Assembly: GCA_964614515.1 (NCBI GenBank)
Contig: CAZTPJ010000084.1
Coordinates: 1-15,204, forward strand
Direction of reading: 5' to 3'
Origin: CAZTPJ01 sp964614515
GTDB lineage: Bacteria > Planctomycetota > Phycisphaerae > Phycisphaerales > UBA1924
Length of the DNA stretch: 15,204 nucleotides
Shown here: positions 7,497 to 13,765 of the stretch, one piece after another
Numbering within the stretch: the stretch's first letter is position 1
How the letters are laid out: the number at the start of each line of letters is the position of its first letter
Made by a program: the position numbers and the translations under genes
The notes under the pieces: model-generated
What the model saw: the letters and a program-made list of their open reading frames with translations, nothing else
Database searches by the model: none
Told to the model about the DNA's origin: nothing

Positions 7497-8165
7497 TCAG
7501 CGGCGACGATTGCGACGCATGGCGAGCAGGCCGCCCATGCCGAGCAGCGCCAACGCACCGGGCGCCGGGATCAAGTCGCCTGAGACCAGGGTCGACACGT
7601 CGGTGAAGCTGTTGTTGAAGAAGCCGCCGCCGACGCGGGTGAACAGCTGCACCAGAGCGCCGCTGTACACGTTGCCGGTCAGCCCGGCCAGTGTGAAGCC
7701 GCCGTCAGCGCTGGCAAAGTTGTTGTCGCCGCTGACGCTGGTGAACACGACGTTGGTGAGCAGGCCGTTGAAGAAGACGATGCCGGAACCCGGGCTGATC
7801 CAGTTGCCGCGGATGTTGCCGGAGAGCCTGTCGCCATTGAGGTCAGTCGCGGTGAACGAACCAGCGCCGTCAGCGTTGTTGCCGACGATGTTGAAAACGC
7901 TGATGTTCAACGTGAAGTTTGATTGAGGGTTCGAGACGAAGCCAGGCTCAAACTGGGCCGTGCCGCCCGGGCTGAGCAAACGCGTCACGTCGCCAGCGCT
8001 CTGGAACGAGCCGTTGTCAACCGCGACAGCGGTAAACTGACCCGGGCCGGCGTCATACGAGCCGCGCAGATCGCTGTATCCGAACGTGGCAACAACGGTC
8101 GCGCTCGCGGTAGACGCAAGTCCAGCAGCAGCGACCAAGCCAATCACACAAGTCTTGGTATTCAC
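7497..8165 (-). CDS. Exported protein with PEP-CTERM-like (PAP variant) sorting tail, paralog 2
   Basis: A 222-residue tandem paralog of the gene at 6514-7170. The signal peptide MNTKTCVIGLVAAAGLASTASAT should be cleaved after ASA. The tail is PAPG, the hydrophobic stretch ALALLGMGGLLAM, then RRNRRR. By eye the first 77 residues match paralog 1 at about 83% and the last 54 at about 87%, while the middle (about 79-165) is much less alike. Shared blocks include YDAGPGQFTAVAVD, SAGDVTRL, PGGTAQFEPGFV and VQLFTRVGGGFFN. I do not recognise the mature domain; apart from Cys6 in the signal peptide it is cysteine-free and has no enzymatic motif. Surface anchoring by an exosortase-like system is inference from the tail only. 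The start GTG at 8165 is set by the conserved ribosome-binding region, and the in-frame extension to 8312 runs through the promoter. Own promoter and own terminator, so probably monocistronic. Confidence 0.85.
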   Translation of the reverse strand: MNTKTCVIGLVAAAGLASTASATVVATFGYSDLRGSYDAGPGQFTAVAVDNGSFQSAGDVTRLLSPGGTAQFEPGFVSNPQSNFTLNISVFNIVGNNADGAGSFTATDLNGDRLSGNIRGNWISPGSGIVFFNGLLTNVVFTSVSGDNNFASADGGFTLAGLTGNVYSGALVQLFTRVGGGFFNNSFTDVSTLVSGDLIPAPGALALLGMGGLLAMRRNRRR

Positions 8166-8180
8166 GATCTCATCTCCCTC
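8166..8180 (-). promoter_or_regulatory. Ribosome-binding region fixing the GTG start of paralog 2
   Basis: GAGGGAGATGAGATC immediately before GTGAATACCAA, identical to the region before paralog 1. It supports GTG as the start rather than any upstream in-frame codon. Confidence 0.75.
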
Positions 8181-8220
8181 TGAAAAGTTTCTCTTCTCCA
8201 GACGCAAGCGATGCGATATC

Positions 8221-8236
8221 GCCTGCGCGTCTCTCT
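8221..8236 (-). repeat. Conserved leader motif, copy 2
   Basis: Minus-strand AGAGAGACGCGCAGGC, 15 of 16 bases as in 7228-7243, at a similar place (24 nt past the -10) in the leader of paralog 2. Confidence 0.5.
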
Positions 8237-8259
8237 CTGCGATACTTCCAGACCCTACC

Positions 8260-8287
8260 AGCATACGGCCCCGTCGGCGTTTGTCAA
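8260..8287 (-). promoter_or_regulatory. Predicted sigma70-like promoter of CTERM paralog 2
   Basis: Minus-strand -35 TTGACA (8282-8287, perfect) and -10 TATGCT (8260-8265, four of six) with 16-bp spacing. Transcription would start near 8253, giving a leader of about 88 nt. AAACCCC precedes the -35, as at the paralog 1 promoter. Confidence 0.65.
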
Positions 8288-8510
8288 GGGGTTTCAGGCA
8301 CGAATCCGGCAAAAATCACGCCCTCGTCGGAAAGTATTTTGTACTTCCGGTAACTCGAAACTCAGCACGTTCTCGGACCAGATCATGCCTGCTTTGCGCC
8401 ACAACGCCAACGAGAGAACGCCCCGCATTTGTCGGAACCAGTTTAATCACTAGATGGACGAGATCGACCATGCGTTGGCAGGCGCCATTTGTTGATCCCG
8501 ATACTCAAAA
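8288..8510. other. Intergenic stretch between the paralog 2 promoter and the nrdJ terminator, no gene seen
   Basis: Part of the 476-bp gap 8166-8641, which also holds the leader and promoter of paralog 2 and the nrdJ terminator. The remaining 223 bases have only an imperfect hairpin at about 8328-8349. I see no ORF with a ribosome site and no RNA gene. Confidence 0.6.
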
Positions 8511-8550
8511 TCAAGAAAAAGCCCCTGGGCGTCGGTGGGGCGCCCAGGGG
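8511..8550 (-). terminator. Rho-independent terminator of nrdJ
   Basis: Perfect 10-bp stem CCCCTGGGCG / CGCCCAGGGG (8522-8531 with 8541-8550) with a 9-nt loop. On the minus strand CTTTTTCTTG follows. It lies 91 nt past the nrdJ stop and probably ends the dcd to nrdJ transcript. Confidence 0.9.
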
Positions 8551-8641
8551 TGCGGGATGCTCGGAACCGAGGTCGCTGAAGCGCTTGTGCCCTGGAGGGG
8601 AGCACCACTCGATCCCGAGACGGTGGGTCAACGTGCAAACC

Positions 8642-11600
8642 TCAACTGCACCCCAGACTCGCGCCGCAGTTCAGGCACTTGTAGCATGTGCCGCTGCGAA
8701 CGGTGATCGTGCCGCAGACATCGCACGGCGGCGCGTCGGCGACGCTTTCCAGCGCGAGACTGAGCGTCGAAGCCTGGACAACGAGACTCAGGTGTTCGTG
8801 ATGGCGCGAGCCGACAGGCGGCGAGTCGCCCTGGGATGCCGGCCCGTCGTGCGGCCGTCGCGCTTCGGGATGATTCGAGCCGGCCTGGGATGTCGCGCCG
8901 AGTGAGGGTGTGGTTCTGGGTGAGTCTTTCCAACTGTGATCCTCCATGGGTGAGGCCTTGGCGCGAGCGTCGGCGCTGGTGGCCGTATCGCCAAGGCGCT
9001 TGGGCGCGTTCTGTTCTCGATATCCGGGGATGAACTCCATGCCGAGCCAGCGGAAGATGTAGTCCACAAGGCTTTTGGCGAAAGGAATGTCGCGGTTGGT
9101 GGTGATGCCCGCGGGTTCGAAGCGCTGGTGCGTGAACTTCTGCACGAGGCTCTCGATCGGCACGCCGTATTGCAGCGCGACCGAGGTGGCCGTGCCGAGC
9201 GAATCCATCAACCCGCCGATGGTGGAGCCTTCCTTGGCCATGGTGACGAAGAGTTCGCCGGGCTTGCCGTCGTCATAAAGCCCGACGGTGAGGTAGCCTT
9301 CATGCCCGGCCACGTTGAATTTGTGGGTGATGGACTGTCGCGTGTCAGGGAGACGGCGTCGCATCGGCTTGTGAACGATGCGAATCTCGGTACCAGGAAC
9401 CTCAGATTGCGCACCCGCCGGAGCAACTGCCCCATCCCGCCCGTCGCGCCCCGGGTGGGGCGTTGATAGTTCCAGGTCGTGGGTCTCCTCGTGCGATGCC
9501 GGATCATCCGCGGGCGTCTCGCCGGAAGACGTGTTCAGCGGTTGGCTGAGTTTGCACCCATCGCGGTAGAGCGCATTGGCCTTCAGCCCGAGTTCCCACG
9601 ACAGGCGATAGCACGACTTGATGTCGTCCACGCTCGCCGAGTTGGGAAGGTTGATCGTCTTGCTGATCGCCCCGGTGATGAACGGCTGCGCTGCGGCCAT
9701 CATGCGGATGTGCCCCTCGGGCGCGATGTATCGCTTGCCGATCCGTCCGCAGGTATTGGCGCAGTCGAAGACGGGCAGATGCTCCGGCCGGAGATGCGGC
9801 GCGCCTTCGACGGTCTGCGTTCCGCAGATGACCTGGTTGAGCGCGTCAATATGTTTGGCCGACAGTCCGAGGGTCTTGAGCAGACTGAACGACGGATCGC
9901 TGAACGCCTTGGCCGGATCGATCTTCAACCGCTTGAGCGTTTCTTCGCCCAGGGCGTAGGGCGCGAAGGCGAAGGAGAGTTCAAAGACACCCTGGAGCGA
10001 GCGTTCGATGTGTTGAAGGTCCAGTTCGTTCAGGCCCTTGCCGATGAGCCACTGCGCGAAGGTCTGCCCGGGCTGGGCGCCCTTGACGCCCGCGGGCAGC
10101 GGCACCTGAAGATGCAGCGTGCCCAGGAGATAGGTGAGAATGTCGCGGACATGCGGTGGCGAATAGCCGAGGGCTTCGAGGGCGGGGCGGACTGATTCGT
10201 TGGCGATCTTGAAGTACCCGCCGCCGGCGAGTTTCTTGAACTTGACGAGGGCGAAGTCCGGCTCGACACCGGTGGTGTCGCAGTCCATCAGCAGACCGAT
10301 GGTGCCGGTGGGTGCGATGACCGTGACCTGGGCGTTGCGGTATCCGTGATGTTCACCGAGGGAGAGCGCATCGTTCCACGCCGTCTTGGCGCGATCGAAG
10401 AGCGCTGGCGCGTTGTCGATGGTGATGCGCCCGGGCACGGCGAAGCCATGGTCGATGGGCACGGGCGTGATCGACAGGTTTTCGTAGGCGGCCGAGTCGC
10501 GCGATTCGCCGTGAGCCGCGAGGCGATGATTGCGAATCACACGCAGCATGTTCGCCCGATCGTCGACATACCCCGCGAACGGACCAAGTTGCGCGGCCAT
10601 CACGGCCGACTGGCGGTAACTGCGGCCCGTCAGAATCGCGGACAGCGTGGCGCACACGGCCCGGGCCTCATCGCTGTCGTACGGAATGCCCGCCTGCATG
10701 AGCATCGCGCCGAGATTGGCATAGCCCAGACCGAGCGTGCGATACTTCCACGACAGTTGCGCGATGGCCGCACTGGGGAACGAAGCCATCAGCACGCTGA
10801 CTTCGAGCACGATGGTCCACAGGTCGATGGCGTGTTCGTAGGCGTCGATGTCGAAGCGGCGCGTCGTCGAGTCGTAGAAGCGAAGCACGTTGATCGAGGC
10901 GAGGTTGCAGGCCGTGTTGTCGAGGAACATGTACTCCGAGCAATTGTGGATCACGATGCCGTTGGCGACGAAGTGCTGGCTGATGGGCTCGGTGAGGTCA
11001 AAGACTTCTTCGACACCCGCGGGCGTCAGCGATGCAACGCGATCGGTCATGCGATCGGCATACACCGAGACATTGGCATTGAGTTCGGCGAGTTTGCGGG
11101 CCTTGTCACTTTCCGGCATGAAGCCGATGGCCCGCTCGAAAATGACGCGGGAGGACCGCGAGATCCGCAGCGAGTGCATTTGACGCACCTCGTATTCTGC
11201 GTGCCCACCTCGCCCGTCGGGAAGCATCGATGTCGTCTGGTGCAACGCGCGGCGGTTGCGATAAACCTTGGACTTGATGCCGAAGGCCAGCAACAGCAGT
11301 TGCACTTGTTCGAGCAGGCACTCGCTGGTGCTGTCAAGCGAAACATACTGCGACTTTTCGCCATAGTTGGCGACCGTACCGTCGGTGGTGAACAGACCGC
11401 GCAGAACCGCTGCGATCGTCGCGCGATCAAGGCCAAAGATCGCGTCGGTGAACCGTTTGTTGTGCGAGCCTTCATCAAGCACCGCGAACGCGGTCAGTCG
11501 ATCCACGATCGCCTGCACGCTCGTGCCGACGCGGACGCCTGTCGGCGTTTCAACAACGGCCGTCGGACGCGTGGTTCGACGGTCTCCCGCGAAACTCAAC

Positions 11601-13285
11601 TGTTTGCACGCATCAATACGCGAGCGCAGCGCCTCGGCCACGGCTCGCTCAGAGTCGCCCAGCGTGACGAACAGGAAGTCCTGCTTGCGATCATGCGTGA
11701 TGCACCCGTCGCCCACGGCCGCTCCAAGCAACTCGGCCAACGGCGGCGGCGCGAACTCAAGGCCGAAGCCCGGACCTTTGAGCAGAACCTCATCATCGAT
11801 GGTCAGTTCGCACGCGGGAACATCGCCGCGGTTGGTCGTCTGCACGAGGTGCTCCGCCGTCAGTCGCAGCCGGTATCCCGCGCGCGTCCGCAACTCAACC
11901 ACGGGTTTGACACCCGTACTGAAGATCTGATCAACCCAGACGCGATCGCCACGTCCGTTGATGATCTCCACCGTCCGGCCAACGAGGTCGCGAATTCGGG
12001 CGTAGCCACCCGTCGTCGCGACAAGCGTGTCGCCCGTGACGCACGGGTTACTCGCATTGATCCTGCCGCCGCTCGGGCATGTGTGCCAATCGTTGATCGT
12101 CGTGTCAAACTGCACGCCGGGGTCGGCGCATCGCCACGCGGCCCAGGCAATCTTGTCCCACAACTTCCGCGCCTTGAACGTCCGCGCGACTTTCCCGCTC
12201 GTGCGCCACGTCGTCTCCCAGTCGGCGTCGGCATCGACCGCCTTGAAGAACGAATCCGGAATCCGCACCGAGTTGTTGCTGTTCTGGCCGGAGACGGTGT
12301 AGTACGCCTCGCCGTTGAAGTCGTAGTCGAGTTTGAGGCCCAGCGTGCCCGCGGACTCCTTCAAATCCGACGGCAGGTGCTTCATACCCTCGACGAGTGC
12401 CGCGACTTTGATCTCTTCGCGGGCTTTCCAGTCGATGAACGCCTCGATGTCCGGGTGATCCATGTCCAGGCAGACCATCTTGGCCGCACGGCGCGTCGTT
12501 CCGCCGGACTTGATCGCCCCGGCCGCACGATCGCCGATACGCAGCCACGACATCAGGCCCGATGACTTGCCGCCGCCGGAGAGCGACTCGCCATCGGCGC
12601 GAAGGCGCGAGAAGTTCGTGCCCGTGCCCGAGCCATACTTGAACAGCCTGGCCTCGCGCACCCACAGGTCCATGATCCCGCCCTCGGCGACGAGATCGTC
12701 GGAGACGGATTGGATGAAGCACGCATGGGGCTGCGGATGCGTGTACGCATCGTGCGCCAGCGAGACTTCGCCGGTCTCGTGATCCGCGACATAGTGCCCC
12801 TGCGCCGGACCCGTCAGCCCATACGCCCAGTTCAAGCCCGTGTTGAACCACTGCGGGCTGTTCGGCGCCGCCATCTGATGCACCATCATGTAGACAAGTT
12901 CGTCATAGAACGCCTGCGCATCCTCGGGCGTGTCGAAATACCCGTGCGTCTCGCCCCAATAGCGCCAGCACCCGGCCAGGCGATGAATCACCTGCCGCGC
13001 CGAACGCTCAGGCCCCAGCACAGGCTTGCCATCGGCCGTCTTCTTCGCCGGCGACTGACCGGGAATCGCATACGGCCGTTCCATCTGCGGCACGCCGGCC
13101 TTGCGGAAGTACTTGCTCACCATGATGTCGGTGGCGAGTTGACTCCACGTCGCCGGCACCTCGGCGTCGTCCATCTGAAAGACGACCGAGCCGTCGGGGT
13201 TGCTGATCTTGCTCGACCGCGTGACCCAGTCGACAGTGGCGAAAGGGTCGCGGGAGGGGGAGGTGAACTTGCGGGAGATCTTCAT
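8642..13285 (-). CDS. nrdJ: Adenosylcobalamin-dependent (class II) ribonucleotide reductase NrdJ, intein-containing precursor
   Basis: Reduces ribonucleotides to deoxyribonucleotides in the cytoplasm, using adenosylcobalamin to make the active-site thiyl radical without oxygen. The precursor is 1,547 residues: N-extein 1-414, intein 415-781, C-extein 782-1547. The spliced enzyme is 1,180 residues, in range for long NrdJ forms. Seen: PQPHACF with C189 as predicted redox cysteine; FKYGSGTGTNFS at 216-227; the joined motif NPCSE giving N413, thiyl C782 and E784. C793 lies 11 residues after C782, the same spacing as C408/C419 of the Lactobacillus leichmannii enzyme. APTGTIG follows at 991-997, then a TSCPD-type region at about 1300-1420 and a C-terminal cysteine cluster (C1521, C1524, C1534, C1537, C1540, C1546). 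Residues about 1250-1297 and 1428-1510 look disordered. The ATG at 13285 is chosen because upstream codons to 13345 lie in repeat DNA. The ribosome site is weak (GGA). No cobalamin riboswitch was seen. Confidence 0.96.
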   Translation of the reverse strand: MKISRKFTSPSRDPFATVDWVTRSSKISNPDGSVVFQMDDAEVPATWSQLATDIMVSKYFRKAGVPQMERPYAIPGQSPAKKTADGKPVLGPERSARQVIHRLAGCWRYWGETHGYFDTPEDAQAFYDELVYMMVHQMAAPNSPQWFNTGLNWAYGLTGPAQGHYVADHETGEVSLAHDAYTHPQPHACFIQSVSDDLVAEGGIMDLWVREARLFKYGSGTGTNFSRLRADGESLSGGGKSSGLMSWLRIGDRAAGAIKSGGTTRRAAKMVCLDMDHPDIEAFIDWKAREEIKVAALVEGMKHLPSDLKESAGTLGLKLDYDFNGEAYYTVSGQNSNNSVRIPDSFFKAVDADADWETTWRTSGKVARTFKARKLWDKIAWAAWRCADPGVQFDTTINDWHTCPSGGRINASNPCVTGDTLVATTGGYARIRDLVGRTVEIINGRGDRVWVDQIFSTGVKPVVELRTRAGYRLRLTAEHLVQTTNRGDVPACELTIDDEVLLKGPGFGLEFAPPPLAELLGAAVGDGCITHDRKQDFLFVTLGDSERAVAEALRSRIDACKQLSFAGDRRTTRPTAVVETPTGVRVGTSVQAIVDRLTAFAVLDEGSHNKRFTDAIFGLDRATIAAVLRGLFTTDGTVANYGEKSQYVSLDSTSECLLEQVQLLLLAFGIKSKVYRNRRALHQTTSMLPDGRGGHAEYEVRQMHSLRISRSSRVIFERAIGFMPESDKARKLAELNANVSVYADRMTDRVASLTPAGVEEVFDLTEPISQHFVANGIVIHNCSEYMFLDNTACNLASINVLRFYDSTTRRFDIDAYEHAIDLWTIVLEVSVLMASFPSAAIAQLSWKYRTLGLGYANLGAMLMQAGIPYDSDEARAVCATLSAILTGRSYRQSAVMAAQLGPFAGYVDDRANMLRVIRNHRLAAHGESRDSAAYENLSITPVPIDHGFAVPGRITIDNAPALFDRAKTAWNDALSLGEHHGYRNAQVTVIAPTGTIGLLMDCDTTGVEPDFALVKFKKLAGGGYFKIANESVRPALEALGYSPPHVRDILTYLLGTLHLQVPLPAGVKGAQPGQTFAQWLIGKGLNELDLQHIERSLQGVFELSFAFAPYALGEETLKRLKIDPAKAFSDPSFSLLKTLGLSAKHIDALNQVICGTQTVEGAPHLRPEHLPVFDCANTCGRIGKRYIAPEGHIRMMAAAQPFITGAISKTINLPNSASVDDIKSCYRLSWELGLKANALYRDGCKLSQPLNTSSGETPADDPASHEETHDLELSTPHPGRDGRDGAVAPAGAQSEVPGTEIRIVHKPMRRRLPDTRQSITHKFNVAGHEGYLTVGLYDDGKPGELFVTMAKEGSTIGGLMDSLGTATSVALQYGVPIESLVQKFTHQRFEPAGITTNRDIPFAKSLVDYIFRWLGMEFIPGYREQNAPKRLGDTATSADARAKASPMEDHSWKDSPRTTPSLGATSQAGSNHPEARRPHDGPASQGDSPPVGSRHHEHLSLVVQASTLSLALESVADAPPCDVCGTITVRSGTCYKCLNCGASLGCS
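10943..12043 (-). other. Intein with LAGLIDADG homing endonuclease inside NrdJ
   Basis: A 367-residue in-frame insertion that excises itself from the NrdJ precursor and ligates the exteins. Splice blocks in intein numbering: block A C1-VTGDTLV; block B with T62 and H65 (RLTAEHLV); block F VFDLTEP to HFVANG; block G IVIHN ending H366-N367, followed by extein Cys+1. Endonuclease blocks: C, LAELLGAAVGDG with D112; D, NKRFTDAIFGL with K196; E, LRGLFTTDGTV with D221; and the H-like LLEQVQLLLLAFGI. All expected motifs are present, so both splicing and endonuclease functions look intact. The insertion is between N-P and C-S-E-Y, directly before the predicted radical cysteine. Codon use looks like the host gene by eye, arguing against very recent arrival from a distant source. 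Confidence 0.95.
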
Positions 13286-13314
13286 AACTGCGAATCCATG
13301 CAAAAAACGTGTTC

Positions 13315-13352
13315 GACTCGAAGAGAGGCATGAGGCATGTGGCACAAGGCAT
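13315..13352 (+). repeat. Left inverted repeat with GGCAT heptads
   Basis: The outer 17 bases GACTCGAAGAGAGGCAT (13315-13331) match the right copy at 15 of 17 positions in inverted orientation. Heptads follow at exact 7-bp steps: GAGGCAT, GAGGCAT, GTGGCAC, AAGGCAT (13325-13352). The last unit runs into the stop codon of the four-helix-bundle gene. It lies 30 bp before the nrdJ start. Confidence 0.75.
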
Positions 13353-13717
13353 CAGCCGATGAGACTGCGAATCAGACCAGCAAGCACTCTCTCAGTCTCG
13401 TCCAGATCCTTCTTGACAGGTTGGTGTTGCTGCTGATCGATGTATGTGAACTCGAGCGCGAAGAGCAGCAGCGTGTCCATCTTGTAGAGGTCGCCTCGGG
13501 CATGCTTGAGGTGCCACAGGTAATCGGCCGTGTTGCCCGTGCCGTATCCGCGGGCGATCGTGGTCGCAATGTCAGCCGCAACCCGACGCAGTTGAGCCAC
13601 AAGGCCGTATCGCTCGTGATCCGGAAGCGTCCCGGCCATGCGATGTACGGTGATGCCGAGCTGAAACGCCTTCTTCCAGGCGATCAGGTCTGAGTATCGA
13701 TTGATGGGATCGCTCAT
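13352..13717 (-). CDS. Four-helix-bundle protein, 23S rRNA intervening-sequence (S23) family
   Basis: A 121-residue small, mostly helical cytoplasmic protein. Family features seen: YSDLIAWKKAFQLG near the N-terminus, LPDHERYGLVAQLRRVAADIATTIARGYG at about 31-59 (the family usually has QLRRA..SI..NIAEG), and DYLWHLKHARGDLYKMDTLL, where the family has FL..A.GSL.E..T. Known members are encoded in intervening sequences of 23S rRNA genes and as many stand-alone chromosomal copies. A related protein (Avd) works in diversity-generating retroelements, but no reverse transcriptase is present here. The molecular role of stand-alone copies is not established. The ATG at 13717 is preceded by AGAGGG and AUAGGG, which are themselves repeat units; both the start and stop codons lie in the flanking inverted repeats. 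It sits between dcd and nrdJ in the same orientation and is probably co-transcribed. Confidence 0.85.
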   Translation of the reverse strand: MSDPINRYSDLIAWKKAFQLGITVHRMAGTLPDHERYGLVAQLRRVAADIATTIARGYGTGNTADYLWHLKHARGDLYKMDTLLLFALEFTYIDQQQHQPVKKDLDETERVLAGLIRSLIG

Positions 13718-13754
13718 GCCCTATGCCCTCTGCCTTGATGCCTCTCTTCAACTC
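13716..13754 (-). repeat. Right inverted repeat with GGCAT heptads
   Basis: Minus-strand GAGTTGAAGAGAGGCAT (13738-13754) followed by GGC units spaced 8, 7 and 7 bp, ending in GGGCATG, where the ATG is the start codon of the four-helix-bundle gene. It is inverted relative to 13315-13352. It begins 11 bp after the dcd stop. Confidence 0.75.
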
Positions 13755-13765
13755 AAATCACTCGT

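Larger units (their letters stand above)
13315..13754 (-). mobile_element. Possible inverted-repeat-bounded unit carrying a single S23-type gene
   Basis: A 440-bp segment between dcd and nrdJ whose ends are inverted copies (left 13315-13352, right 13716-13754) and whose only content is the four-helix-bundle ORF. There is no transposase and no clear target duplication, so movement is inference. The resemblance is to intervening sequences of 23S rRNA, which also carry this protein family between paired ends. Confidence 0.4.

Noticed and set aside
8328..8349. Hairpin around GGAAAGTA / TACTTCC in the gap upstream of paralog 2
   Set aside because: Imperfect with a bulge, no T-tract, and upstream of the promoter, so no role can be supported.
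10346..12565. Plus-strand open frame of 739 codons opposite nrdJ
   Set aside because: An antisense shadow produced by GC-rich codon use; Arg/His-rich, no domain, no ribosome site. The same applies to 31-1422, 2203-3144 and 4900-6378 on the plus strand.
13286..13345. Earlier ATG for NrdJ adding 20 residues
   Set aside because: The added residues are encoded by the left repeat and spacer, are not NrdJ-like, and the family N-terminus begins at 13285.
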